A DNA stretch of 10,892 bases from Solirubrobacteraceae bacterium (GTDB lineage Bacteria; Actinomycetota; Thermoleophilia; Solirubrobacterales; Solirubrobacteraceae). The stretch covers positions 1 through 10,892 of the forward strand of contig JASLDD010000292.1 of the NCBI GenBank assembly GCA_030151725.1, written 5' to 3'. The translations under genes were made by a program, and so were the position numbers. A model generated the notes under the pieces. The model worked only from the letters and a program-made list of their open reading frames with translations, was not told the DNA's origin and ran no database searches. Shown piece after piece: positions 1-7,027 of the stretch (its first letter is position 1; every line of letters starts with the position of its first letter).

Positions 1-702
1 ATCACACCGGCTCTGGTTCTCGGGATTCTCCTGATCCCGATCCTCGCGCGCCTGCGAGCACCGCGGCTGCTTGGAGCACTCGCACCTGCGCTCGCCGGAA
101 TGCTGCTCGTGACACAGCTCGACCATGCGCTGTGGCCAACACAAGGCGCCCGTCATCTGCTGCTGCTCGTAATCGCAGCCCTCGTGGTAGCTGCAAGCTG
201 GCGCCTGCGCTCGTTGCGCCCCCGTTGGTCGCTCGCCATGGCCGCGCCGATCCTCGTCTCACTCACCCTCGCCAGCGGGGCGGTCGCCTTTGTCGTTCAG
301 CGCCACTACTTCGACCATCGCTATCTGGAGGGCGACTCCAAAGACCGCGGTCTCGGCCTCATCTACAGTTGGGCGCAAGGCGTCGCCCACACGCGGATCG
401 CGCTCTACGGGACCGTGCTGCAATACCCCCTCTACGGTGCGCGCGACACCAACTACGTTGGCTACCTGGGCGAAGCAGCCTCGCACGGCGGCTTTCGTCC
501 GATCCGAACGTGCAAAGTCTGGCGCGAGACCCTCGCCGCCGGCCATTACCAATATGTCGTGGTCGTCACACCCGGCCCCACGGCACCAGTGCCCACCAGC
601 TGGACCCGGGCCGACCCCGCAATGAGGCTCATCCTCCATCCCGAGGCAGGCGCATTCGTCTACCAAGTCGTGGGGACACCGAGCCCCCAGCTGTGTCAGT
701 GA
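1..702 (+). CDS. C-terminal part of a multi-pass membrane protein, GT-C glycosyltransferase-like (5' end outside window)
   Basis: The frame is open from base 1, so the gene begins upstream; 233 residues are visible, ending at TGA 700-702. Four hydrophobic segments lie at about residues 3-16, 23-38, 52-66 and 77-99. An outside-facing domain of about 130 residues follows. It contains a tryptophan/arginine-rich stretch, the phrase QYPLYGARDTNYVGYLGE (about 140-157), a Cys-x3-Trp (TCKVW) and the beta-strand-like YQYVVVVTP. Membrane helices followed by a soluble C-terminal domain suggest the end of an ArnT/PMT-like (GT-C, family 39) glycosyltransferase, which would transfer sugar from a polyprenyl-phosphate donor outside the membrane. 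The catalytic N-terminal loop is not in the window, so the function is inferred from layout only. The family could equally be an uncharacterised actinobacterial membrane protein. No terminator is evident after it. Confidence 0.7.
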   Translation: MTPALVLGILLIPILARLRAPRLLGALAPALAGMLLVTQLDHALWPTQGARHLLLLVIAALVVAASWRLRSLRPRWSLAMAAPILVSLTLASGAVAFVVQRHYFDHRYLEGDSKDRGLGLIYSWAQGVAHTRIALYGTVLQYPLYGARDTNYVGYLGEAASHGGFRPIRTCKVWRETLAAGHYQYVVVVTPGPTAPVPTSWTRADPAMRLILHPEAGAFVYQVVGTPSPQLCQ

Positions 703-804
703 CGTTTGCGGGAGCCCTCTTGCGGTCATCAGATGTCTCAGGCCCTCGCACCGCGACCACTGTGCGTCCGGCTGAGACCCACCCATCACCCACGAGGAGA
801 TCCC

Positions 805-1209
805 ATGCAGATCACCCGCAACTCCCTCCAGACGGCCCAAGGCCCCAGCGACTGGTTCACCGGCAGCGTCTACATCGACGCCGTGGCCAGCGCCTCCCCG
901 CCATCTCGATTGCAGGCCGCGAGCGTCCACTTCACTCCAGGCGCCCGCACCGCGTGGCACACGCATCCCCTCGGGCAGACCGTCTTCGTCACAGAGGGCC
1001 TCGGACGCTGTCAGCGACGCGGCGGCCCAATTGAGGTGATCCGCCCGGGGGACCGCGTGTACTTCGAGCCCGACGAGCACCACTGGCACGGAGCCGCCCC
1101 CGACCGCTTCATGACTCACATGGCGATGCAGGAGGTCGATCAGACAGGCAGCCCCGTAACCTGGGGCGAGCACGTCACCGACGAGCAGTACGAGGCCGCG
1201 TCCGCTTGA
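805..1209 (+). CDS. Small single-domain cupin, similar to manganese cupin hydroxynitrile lyases
   Basis: A 134-residue protein and a single cupin barrel. The ATG at 805 has a good ribosome site, GAGGAG at 794-799, five bases upstream; the open frame runs further upstream without a better start. Cupin motif 1 is WHTHPLGQTVFVTEG (51-65), motif 2 is PGDRVYFEPDEHHWHGA (81-97). His52, His54, Gln58 and His93 match, by my alignment from memory, the metal ligands of the Granulicella tundricola hydroxynitrile lyase cupin. The N-terminal DWFTG and the C-terminal WGEHVTDEQY also resemble that family. Such enzymes cleave or form cyanohydrins in vitro, but the natural substrates of most relatives are unknown and oxidative or carboxymuconolactone-associated roles are also proposed. 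It stands alone, 102 bases after the membrane-protein gene and convergent (six-base gap) with the next gene, so the neighbours do not indicate a pathway. The family call is firm; the reaction is inferred. Confidence 0.9.
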   Translation: MQITRNSLQTAQGPSDWFTGSVYIDAVASASPPSRLQAASVHFTPGARTAWHTHPLGQTVFVTEGLGRCQRRGGPIEVIRPGDRVYFEPDEHHWHGAAPDRFMTHMAMQEVDQTGSPVTWGEHVTDEQYEAASA

Positions 1210-1215
1210 TTCCTC

Positions 1216-2361
1216 TTAGATCTTGAGGGTCAGCGTGCGCGACACGGTACCCGAGGGTGCGTGTAGCGAAACCGTGACCTTCGCCACGTGATGGTGGGTA
1301 ATATGGACGGTCCGCAGGATGGTGACAGTGAGACTTTGAACGCCCGGCTTGAGCGACTTCGATGTCTTCCTGAGTGAAAGACCGAAGACTCTCACCACGC
1401 CTGCTGCCGAGAGGCGGAGCGAAAGCACGAGCTTGTGTCTTACGACCTTTGCCTTCAGGACTGTGAGGCCGAGGGGTCGCCGCTGCGTGGAATGCTGCGC
1501 TTCTTCTTCGTGTCGTTTCTTGGCGGCAGCTTCTTCTTGGCGTTTGGCCGCTGCAGCGGCCAAAGCCTGTGCTTCTTCGCGCTGCTGTTGTTCTTTTCGC
1601 TTGGCTTCTTGTTCTACCTGCTGCTTGGCTTCCACTTCCTGTGCGGTGATGGCCTTTATCTCGACCGGCACGCCCGGATGGATGAGGAACGTGCTTTCGA
1701 CGCCCGTCGTCACAAATGCGCCGCCCCCGTGGTTGCCCATCGGGATCGCTTGTAGGGGTTCGCCGTTAGGGCCTTCGTAGGTGCCGGGGGTCTGGATGCT
1801 GGACATCTGGCTGAGAGTCGCAGTGAAGGACGTGACTTCTGAGTTGATCGGCGTTATGGGGGCGAGGAACGGCCCCAGCCCTTCCGCCGATTCGCCTCCG
1901 CATTCGAAAGCGATGTAGGTGCCACCGTGCGGGTCGATGAGCTCGCCCACTTCGTGCCTGGCCTGACTGATCCATACGAGTTCGGCTTCGATCGATCCGG
2001 TGGTGATTTCTTCTTCGTTTGCACCTGTGGATTTGCATTTCTTGTGGGCGCCCCGCTGCGTTGCGCATTCCGTGAAGCTGTATTTCGAGACGGTCGAGCG
2101 GGGGCCCGTGACTTCACCTTCAGCCTGGGAGGCGGCGCAGTGCACAACCGGTTCGAATTCCGCCATTTCGGCGATCGTTTCGCCGCTGGCAACCGTGAAG
2201 CTCACCGGCAAATGCCCGCTGGGGAACTCATATTCGAGGATCGACGACGCCGCTGTCGCAGCGGACGGCGCGAACAGCATGGCCGCACCTGCGACGAAAA
2301 TGCCAACCCACGAGCGTCTCCGCAAATGGCGATCCGCACGCACCGGTCCTCGTGAACTCAC
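1216..2361 (-). CDS. Secreted protein with central charged coiled coil
   Basis: A 381-residue protein from GTG 2361. I chose this start because AGGGGGA (2374-2368) sits six bases upstream; the frame also has a GTG at 2391 with no ribosome site. A twin-arginine-free signal peptide is clear: RRRSW, a hydrophobic core at about 19-32, then ATAA-type cleavage near residue 37. Residues about 40-240 form a soluble domain with four cysteines (about 75, 99, 109, 154), possibly two disulfides. Residues about 241-290 are almost all Glu, Gln, Lys, Arg and Ala and should form a long coiled coil. Residues about 300-381 alternate hydrophobic and polar residues like a beta-sandwich ending in LTLKI. I do not recognise a named family; the style is that of abundant exported proteins of unknown function in Solirobacterales. 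It is convergent with the cupin gene and divergent from the helix-turn-helix gene. Confidence 0.8.
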   Translation of the reverse strand: MSSRGPVRADRHLRRRSWVGIFVAGAAMLFAPSAATAASSILEYEFPSGHLPVSFTVASGETIAEMAEFEPVVHCAASQAEGEVTGPRSTVSKYSFTECATQRGAHKKCKSTGANEEEITTGSIEAELVWISQARHEVGELIDPHGGTYIAFECGGESAEGLGPFLAPITPINSEVTSFTATLSQMSSIQTPGTYEGPNGEPLQAIPMGNHGGGAFVTTGVESTFLIHPGVPVEIKAITAQEVEAKQQVEQEAKRKEQQQREEAQALAAAAAKRQEEAAAKKRHEEEAQHSTQRRPLGLTVLKAKVVRHKLVLSLRLSAAGVVRVFGLSLRKTSKSLKPGVQSLTVTILRTVHITHHHVAKVTVSLHAPSGTVSRTLTLKI

Positions 2362-2491
2362 GAATAATCCCCCTATTCGAATACTCACCACAAATGCTTA
2401 AAGCAGCGTCAATTCCCAAAGTCAATATAGACGATTTCCGATGCGGCGTCACTCCAAAGCCAGCTCGATCTCGGGGAGGGTTAGGACATAT
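2362..2491. promoter_or_regulatory. Divergent intergenic region, AT-richer than surroundings
   Basis: This 130-base gap separates the divergent starts at 2361 (minus) and 2492 (plus). It is visibly richer in A and T (about 2385-2440) than the flanking genes, as expected for back-to-back promoters. I could not pick convincing -35/-10 pairs for either gene. Confidence 0.4.
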
Positions 2492-2800
2492 ATGTTGAAT
2501 AGACTTGCAGATAATTGTCATCAGCACAAGCTGGGAGCGTTCCTTGCCCGAGGGTGGAACAACTATGCCGACTTGCTCATACTTGGCCGGGCGATTCGGC
2601 GAATGCGCGAGCAGCAAGGCATGGAAACCGATGAGCTGGCCGTCGCCACCGGGATTTCCCGAGACCGCATAGAAGCGCTCGGGTCCGGACACCTCGACCC
2701 CACCTACGAGCTCAAGGGTGTGCTCGCCGCGGGACTCGGGACACAGCCGTCGAGGCTGGTGACGCTCGCCAAAGAGCTCAAGGAAACGGGCGAGACGTGA
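2492..2800 (+). CDS. Small Xre-type helix-turn-helix DNA-binding protein
   Basis: 102 residues from ATG 2492, preceded by AGGA (2483-2486) five bases upstream and a stronger GGGAGG a little further out. An in-frame ATG at 2441 would add 17 residues but lacks a ribosome site. The C-terminal two thirds is a Cro/C1-type helix-turn-helix: LGRAIRRMREQQGMETDELA, then VATGISRDRIEALGSG with the usual turn and recognition helix, then a helix with LKGVLAAGLGTQPSRLVTLA. The N-terminal 30 or so residues have no recognisable motif. It is probably a transcriptional regulator; the target is unknown. It is divergent from the secreted coiled-coil protein across 130 bases, so it may regulate that gene, and its 3' end is 13 bases from the end of the convergent propeller gene. 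Confidence 0.75.
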   Translation: MLNRLADNCHQHKLGAFLARGWNNYADLLILGRAIRRMREQQGMETDELAVATGISRDRIEALGSGHLDPTYELKGVLAAGLGTQPSRLVTLAKELKETGET

Positions 2801-2813
2801 CTCGCCGCGATCC

Positions 2814-4697
2814 TCAGCGCACTATGCGGATGACGCTGCGCCGGTTGCGCGCCCGACCGGCAGAGGTCGCGTTGGAGGCCACCGGGTCGCTCTCGCCATA
2901 CCAGCTCAGATGGACGTGCCGCGGAGCTGAGAAGACCCCCGTGAGCAACAGCCGGGCGATGGCCTGAGAGCGTCGGCGCGTCAGTTCCAGGTTGTAGGCA
3001 CGCGTGCCGATGTCATCGGCGTAAGAGGAGATCGAGACGAGACGAGCACCACGCACATACCGGCGCAGGCGGCGCAGGATTCTTGCCGTGGCCGGCGAGG
3101 GCTGGGCGCAGTCGATGCAGAAGTTGGCCGTCGCTGGAATTGTGACGTTCACGACAGGTGCCCTCTTGGACCGCGGCGCGACCGTAATGACCGTCGATGC
3201 GCTCACGCCCTCGCTGTTGACCACCGTCAGCGTCAGCGAGTAGGCGCGGTGGGCGCTGGAGAAGAAGCGATGGAATCGGGACGCAGTCGAGATCACGCGG
3301 CCGTGGAGCATCCAGCGGTAGGCCACGATCTTGCCGCCGGGATCAACGCTCAGCGTGCCGTCGAAGGTGAAGATCTCACCCCGACGCTTGCGCCGACCGC
3401 GAGAGGCGACCGCGTTGGCCGTCGGCGCAGGCGGAGCCGTCCCGACCGCCGAGGGGGCCGTGGGGCTCGAGCCAGCCGTGGGCGACGCAACAGAGCTCGA
3501 CCCACGGGAAGACGTGGATGGCTGCTGCGTGGCGATCGCGATCGACGCTGGTTCGGAGCCTGTATTTGCGAACGCCGGCGTCAATGCCTCGAGTTCGTAA
3601 GAGGGAGCGAAGCCGAGTTGCCACAGGCCTTCGCTGCCCGATGACAGCCTCGAAGTCACATACGCGTTCTGCCCATCGGGACTGATCGCCAGCCCCCATG
3701 GCAGATCGCCGGAAGGTGCCGTCTTGGATACCTCAGCTGACAAGGTGCCGTCGGGACGCCGTTCGAAGCTCTGCACCACGCCAGTGGCTTCTTCGCCGGG
3801 CACCTCGGTGGCGATCAGCTCACCCCCAGCGGGACTCAACCCAATCGAGACCGGGTAGTCGACAGCGCTCACACTCGGAGGAGTTAGCGCTTGGAGAGTC
3901 CCGTCTTCGGTCACCCCGAACTGATCGAGAGCCTTGTGCCCGTCAACGACATACACGCTGTGCCCATCGGGGCTGATCGCAATGCCGTGAGGCTTGAAGC
4001 CCACCTGGATGCTCGAGGGGGTGAGCGCGTGCAAGGTTCCATCGGACGCCACTTCGAACTGCCACACATAGCCACTGGCTTCGCCGTCCACGACATACGC
4101 GTGTCGCCCATCGGGCGAGATCGCGATTTCCGTGGCGGCTTCGACGGGCACCGAGGCGGGAGTCAAGGGCGAAAGCGCACCGTCGGCGCCGACCAAGAAC
4201 TGCGCGACCGTACCCGTACCTTCCACGAACTCCGTCACGTACACATGACGCCCATCTGGGCTCGTAGTCAGTGAGGTGGGGAAACCACTGAGGGCCACGG
4301 CGCTCGGAGTGAACGGCTGCAGTGACCCGTCTGCTGAGATCGCGAGCTCTTCCAGCGACCCAGATCCCGATTCGGAGCGCGTGGCAACATAGAGGTGATG
4401 CCCGTCGGGGGTTGAGACGAGCGCGACCGGTTCGTCCGCGAGCGCAACGCTTGCCGGACTCAGCGCCGACAGCTGCCCGTCGTTCCGACGCGAAAACTGA
4501 GAGATCGTTTGATCGCCGCTGTTGGCGACGTAGACGCTCGTGGTCGCAGCAACCGCGTCGCCGACGCCGAACGCGCAGACCGTGAGCAGCGCGAGCGCGC
4601 CGGCGCAGTAAGTCTGCGGGGCGATGAGCAGCGAGGCCCCACGACGGCAGATCGGCAGCCAGAACGCGCGTATCCGGTGAAACTCGAGGATTTCCAC
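2814..4697 (-). CDS. Secreted seven-bladed beta-propeller (lactonase-like) with PKD and OmpA-type C-terminal domains
   Basis: 627 residues from GTG 4697. The frame stays open far upstream (to 5648), but that part lies antisense to the RidA and tautomerase genes and precedes the signal peptide. No clear ribosome site supports the GTG, so the start is approximate. The signal peptide is at about 1-51 (hydrophobic ALALLTVCAFGVG, cleavage near AVAAT). Residues 54-391 hold seven repeats with the signature ISPDGxxxYV and DGTLxxLTPxSV, a propeller of the 6-phosphogluconolactonase/YVTN-like class. A Ser/Pro/Ala/Thr linker covers 392-438. A PKD-like domain (441-507) has FDGTLSVDPGGKIVAYRWML. An OmpA-like domain (514-627) has DDIGTRAYNLELTRRRSQA and GRARNRRS, the peptidoglycan (diaminopimelate) binding motifs, plus FCIDC. 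It is likely exported and held on the cell wall; enzymatic activity is unproven. It is divergent from the RidA gene. Confidence 0.88.
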   Translation of the reverse strand: MEILEFHRIRAFWLPICRRGASLLIAPQTYCAGALALLTVCAFGVGDAVAATTSVYVANSGDQTISQFSRRNDGQLSALSPASVALADEPVALVSTPDGHHLYVATRSESGSGSLEELAISADGSLQPFTPSAVALSGFPTSLTTSPDGRHVYVTEFVEGTGTVAQFLVGADGALSPLTPASVPVEAATEIAISPDGRHAYVVDGEASGYVWQFEVASDGTLHALTPSSIQVGFKPHGIAISPDGHSVYVVDGHKALDQFGVTEDGTLQALTPPSVSAVDYPVSIGLSPAGGELIATEVPGEEATGVVQSFERRPDGTLSAEVSKTAPSGDLPWGLAISPDGQNAYVTSRLSSGSEGLWQLGFAPSYELEALTPAFANTGSEPASIAIATQQPSTSSRGSSSVASPTAGSSPTAPSAVGTAPPAPTANAVASRGRRKRRGEIFTFDGTLSVDPGGKIVAYRWMLHGRVISTASRFHRFFSSAHRAYSLTLTVVNSEGVSASTVITVAPRSKRAPVVNVTIPATANFCIDCAQPSPATARILRRLRRYVRGARLVSISSYADDIGTRAYNLELTRRRSQAIARLLLTGVFSAPRHVHLSWYGESDPVASNATSAGRARNRRSVIRIVR

Positions 4698-4781
4698 CGG
4701 AGAGGTATCGGCAGGCCTCTTCGGAACCTGAAGTGCAATCCTGCCTGAGGGATCGCTGCCAGAGAACTCAGGAGGACCCAG

Positions 4782-5162
4782 ATGCCTCGTCGAATTGTCA
4801 CAACCGAGAATGCGCCCGGCTCGCCTCTCTTCAGCCAGGGAGTCAAGGCCGGACCCCACCTGATCCTCTCGGGAATCGTCGGCATCGATCCTAGGAGCGG
4901 CAGCCTCGCCGGCGAGACGATCCAGACTCAGACACGACAAGCGCTGACCAACTGCGAGGCCATTCTCGGTGCCGGCGGTGCCAGCCTGGACGACGTCATC
5001 GAGGTGGGCGTGCTGCTGATCGATCCTGCCGATTTCGACGGCATGAACGAGGTGTACGCGCAGTGGTTCCCATCGGAGCCACCAGCCCGCTACGTGGCCA
5101 AGCTCGGTGCCGAAACGCCAGGGCTGCTCGTCTCCATTCGGATGACGGCGTTTGTTGCCTGA
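4782..5162 (+). CDS. RidA (YjgF/YER057c/UK114) family protein
   Basis: 126 residues, the usual length. ATG 4782 follows a strong AGGAGG (4770-4775) at six bases. Family landmarks are the N-terminal FSQGVKAGPHLILSG (17-31), the GAGGASLDDVIEVGVLL helix-strand unit (63-79) and PPARYVAKLG (100-109), which supplies the conserved arginine (Arg103, the equivalent of Arg105 in E. coli RidA). RidA enzymes hydrolyse reactive enamine/imine intermediates such as 2-aminoacrylate. The glutamate that follows in canonical RidA (Glu120 in E. coli) appears to be Arg120 here (SIRMTAFVA), so this may belong to another Rid subfamily with a different substrate. It is followed after 69 bases by a tautomerase gene on the same strand, suggesting a two-gene catabolic or detoxification operon. 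Confidence 0.92.
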   Translation: MPRRIVTTENAPGSPLFSQGVKAGPHLILSGIVGIDPRSGSLAGETIQTQTRQALTNCEAILGAGGASLDDVIEVGVLLIDPADFDGMNEVYAQWFPSEPPARYVAKLGAETPGLLVSIRMTAFVA

Positions 5163-5231
5163 GCGCCGCGCCCCATGTTGGTGCGCCACCAACAGTGAAA
5201 GCTCTGAGCCAGACAGGTAGCCTGACCGGCA

Positions 5232-5627
5232 ATGCCACACGTGTTGATCGAGGTGCGCCGAGAGTACACCCAGGACGAGGAGCTCGCCCTCATGGACGCC
5301 GTTCACGGCGCGTTGCAACGGGCGTTCCGAATCCCTCCAAACGACCGGCATGTCCGACTCCTGGCGCACCAGCCGCACCGTTTTGCCTGCCCTCCCGGCA
5401 TGACTCAGCCCGATCGCTATACGCAAATTGGCATCGACGCCTTCGCGGGGCGCTCGCTTGAGGCCAAGCGCGCCCTGTATCGGCAGATCGTCGAGAGCCT
5501 CAAGCCTCTTGGCATCCCCGAAGATCACGTCTCTATCGTCGTACGCGATATCCCGACCACGAACTGGGGGATTCGTGGAGGCGCGGCTGCCAGCGACATC
5601 GATCTCGGCTTCGACGTCAACGTCTGA
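5232..5627 (+). CDS. Tautomerase-superfamily protein (Tautomerase_2 / 4-oxalocrotonate tautomerase-like)
   Basis: 131 residues. Start ATG 5232 is preferred because it leaves proline as residue 2; removal of Met exposes the N-terminal proline that acts as catalytic base in this superfamily. The upstream ribosome site is weak. Seen: MPHVLIEVRREYTQDEELAL (strand, then helix), IPPNDRHVRLLAHQP, a central YTQIGIDAFAGRSLEAK, then a helix ALYRQIVESL and PLGIPEDHVSIVVRD, with WGIRGG and a DIDLGFDVNV tail. This is the two-repeat (about 130-residue) layout of the Tautomerase_2 group. Such proteins interconvert keto and enol forms of small acids, and some dehalogenate or hydrate. The substrate is unknown. 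Its partner upstream, a RidA-family protein, would also act on enol/imine chemistry, so a shared pathway is plausible. Confidence 0.9.
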   Translation: MPHVLIEVRREYTQDEELALMDAVHGALQRAFRIPPNDRHVRLLAHQPHRFACPPGMTQPDRYTQIGIDAFAGRSLEAKRALYRQIVESLKPLGIPEDHVSIVVRDIPTTNWGIRGGAAASDIDLGFDVNV

Positions 5628-5922
5628 CTGGCCTGACTTCCGCCCCACCGCGCTGATCGGAGCACTCGTGCGCGCCGGGGTCGGGACACGCTACAAGCCG
5701 GACGCTGAGTGCTCGCTACTTACGTTTCTTCGCCTTTCCAGGGCTTTGCACTCTGACGGTGCATATCGATCGTCCTACCACTCGAGACGACGGTCACGAC
5801 CACATCCAGCTTGTGCCATGGCCACGGCAACAGCTGGTTGCGCGCGTGGCCAGCTAGTCACTCATTTGAAGGCGAGCGCCGCATGGGATCTCGTGGGCAG
5901 CATCCCGGGCGAACCGGTGAAC
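5628..5922. other. Gene-poor stretch, possibly decayed coding DNA
   Basis: About 300 bases between the tautomerase and the VapBC pair. No frame on either strand gives a convincing protein. On the minus strand a short frame ends as CTVRVQSPGKAKKRK at a TAG near 5720, a tail typical of secreted or basic proteins, but an in-frame TGA lies only about 25 codons upstream and the preceding valine-rich segment (DVVVTVVSSGRT) is in another frame. It may be a frameshifted remnant of an exported-protein gene; support is weak. Confidence 0.3.
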
Positions 5923-5963
5923 CTGCGTCTAGAACGCAGAGCCCTGACACCTTGCTTCAGGGC
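5923..5963 (-). terminator. Two adjacent hairpins at the 3' end of vapC
   Basis: CTGCGT (5923-5928) pairs with ACGCAG (5934-5939) around a five-base loop. GCCCTGA (5941-5947) pairs with TCAGGGC (5957-5963) around nine bases and includes the vapC stop codon. There is no T-run on either side, so a Rho-independent terminator is not proven; the hairpins may instead protect the 3' end of the mRNA. Confidence 0.35.
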
Positions 5964-6394
5964 GACGTATAGCGACCAGGAGGCTCTGCGACCGGATCGA
6001 CGACAATGACACCTGCTGCATCGAAGTCGCGTCGATTTAGGGTTACAACCGCCAGATCGTGCGCCAGCGCAGTCGCAGCAATCAGGCTGTCCTTGATCGG
6101 CATCGCGCACCCTTGCGCGCGCAGCGTCGCAAGTAGCTCGGACCAACGCAGCCCCGTCGCGGCCTCCCACGGGATGCACTGCAACCTCTGCACTCCCTCA
6201 TCGAACCACCGCTCCAGCCTGCTTCGGCGACGGCCGCCCGGGAGCAACAGGATGCCGAAGCGGATCTCACCCAGAATGATCGGATCTACAGCGAGCTCTA
6301 ACTCGTTGTGCCCAAGCCATTCGACAACACGCTCGTCCGGGGTGGGCTTTGTCGCCTCCGAGAGAACGTTCGCGTCAACCAGATACCGAGCCAA
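5957..6394 (-). CDS. vapC: VapC-type PIN-domain toxin (endoribonuclease)
   Basis: 145 residues from TTG 6394. The start is inferred from the family N-terminus (xxYLVDANVLSE) and from lying six bases after the antitoxin stop; there is no strong ribosome site, so translation is probably coupled to the upstream gene. PIN-domain acidic residues are visible: Asp7 in LVDANVLSE, Glu43 in GEIRFGI, Asp102 in KDSLIAATAL and Asp123 in NRRDF. The family cleaves RNA, often tRNA or rRNA, with Mg2+ or Mn2+ when freed from its antitoxin. The ...SEATKPTPDERVVEWL phrase places it near the FitB-like branch of VapC. All four acidic positions are intact, so the toxin is expected to be active. It forms an operon with the AbrB-type antitoxin just upstream. 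Confidence 0.93.
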   Translation of the reverse strand: MARYLVDANVLSEATKPTPDERVVEWLGHNELELAVDPIILGEIRFGILLLPGGRRRSRLERWFDEGVQRLQCIPWEAATGLRWSELLATLRAQGCAMPIKDSLIAATALAHDLAVVTLNRRDFDAAGVIVVDPVAEPPGRYTSP

Positions 6395-6400
6395 TGGGTT

Positions 6401-6634
6401 TCAGCCAAGCGAGTCGGTTGACTCGGACTCAATCTCGACGAACCAGCCCTCATCCGGACACGAACGCAGCCATTCGATCAATCCACGGTTTGGTGGTGGC
6501 GTCAGCCGAGTGAGCCGATACTCATCAGGGCCAAGCCGATCGACCTCGAACTCCTCCCCCGCCTCGATCCCATCCGCAGCACGCAACTCCGCAGGGAGAA
6601 CGATCTGGCCCTTCGTCGAGATGGTCGTCCGCAT
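6401..6634 (-). CDS. vapB: AbrB/MazE-type VapB antitoxin
   Basis: 77 residues. The N-terminal half, MRTTISTKGQIVLPAELRAA through EAGEEFEVDR, is the classic swapped-hairpin AbrB/SpoVT DNA-binding domain (TxxTxKGQIxLPxxLR). The C-terminal half (about 45-77) is acidic and aromatic (IEWLRSCPDEGWFVEIESES), the part that wraps around the toxin in VapBC complexes. It should neutralise VapC and, with it, repress the operon by binding the palindrome that ends one base before the ATG. There is no room for a ribosome binding site, which suggests a leaderless mRNA. The toxin gene follows six bases after the TGA. Confidence 0.92.
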   Translation of the reverse strand: MRTTISTKGQIVLPAELRAADGIEAGEEFEVDRLGPDEYRLTRLTPPPNRGLIEWLRSCPDEGWFVEIESESTDSLG

Positions 6635-6635
6635 A

Positions 6636-6658
6636 CTTGTAAGATAATATCTTACAAG
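6636..6658 (-). promoter_or_regulatory. Near-perfect palindromic operator overlapping the vapBC promoter
   Basis: Eleven-base arms (CTTGTAAGATA and its complement) surround a single central base. It is AT-rich in a GC-rich region and ends one base before the vapB ATG. On the minus strand TATCTT lies six bases upstream of the ATG and TATTAT nine bases upstream, either usable as a -10 for a transcript starting at the ATG. This is the expected autoregulatory site for an AbrB-type antitoxin, placed where binding would block RNA polymerase. Confidence 0.8.
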
Positions 6659-6671
6659 GGCAGGGTGAAAC

Positions 6672-7010
6672 TCAGTTCACGTGATCGACGGCTTGCCCCT
6701 GAGCCCTCGTGTCCCGCGCCATAGGCAATCGCTTCGCGAACGCCGCCTCGCGGAGACTAGTCGCCATCAGGAGCCGTCGTTCACAAAACGCTGGATAGGC
6801 GCGGCAGGGCTCATTGCGGAGGCTTGGGCAGGGCAGTAGCGCCGATGGGACGCTGACATCAGGCACGATCAGGAGTGTGAGGCTGGCGGGCATACCTGGC
6901 CCGAACGCGATCGATACTTTGGCGGTGGTGCCTTCCGGCAGGGTCTGGATGAACGACCACACTGGCTGCGTTCCGTTCGGCGCCGAGATCGTTTGAATCT
7001 GATGCAGCAT
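6672..7010 (-). CDS. Possible orphan ORF between the two VapBC pairs
   Basis: 112 codons from ATG 7010 to TGA 6674-6672, ending 14 bases before the vapBC operator. I do not recognise it. The first 55 residues (HQIQTISAPNGTQPVWSFIQ then PEGTTAKVSIAFGPGMPA and LTLLIVPDVSV) have a plausible strand-rich composition; the remainder is arginine- and alanine-rich and less protein-like. The best argument for it is the promoter: a perfect TATAAT on the minus strand (7022-7017) lies six bases before the ATG, mirroring the promoter of the divergent antitoxin. It could instead be intergenic DNA with an AT-rich promoter only for the plus-strand operon. Confidence 0.3.
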   Translation of the reverse strand: MLHQIQTISAPNGTQPVWSFIQTLPEGTTAKVSIAFGPGMPASLTLLIVPDVSVPSALLPCPSLRNEPCRAYPAFCERRLLMATSLREAAFAKRLPMARDTRAQGQAVDHVN

Positions 7011-7027
7011 CTGATTATTATAGTTCT
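6993..7027. promoter_or_regulatory. Divergent, apparently leaderless promoter
   Basis: Plus strand: TTGAAT (6993-6998), 17 bases, TATTAT (7016-7021), six bases, then the vapB ATG at 7028. Minus strand: TATAAT (7022-7017), six bases, then ATG at 7010. The two -10 hexamers overlap by five bases and both put the expected transcription start at or next to the start codon. No Shine-Dalgarno sequence fits on either side. Confidence 0.55.

Noticed and set aside
259..1173. Long minus-strand frame antisense to the membrane protein and cupin
   Set aside because: It has no domain signatures and lies opposite two genes with clear family motifs.
1349..1780. Plus-strand frames opposite the coiled-coil protein (serine/cysteine/phenylalanine-rich)
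   Set aside because: They are the antisense of a Glu/Lys/Gln-rich coiled coil, which commonly leaves open frames of this composition.
4698..5648. Long upstream extension of the minus-strand propeller gene frame
   Set aside because: It is antisense to two well-supported genes (RidA and tautomerase) and precedes a clear signal peptide; it is open only because of GC-rich composition.
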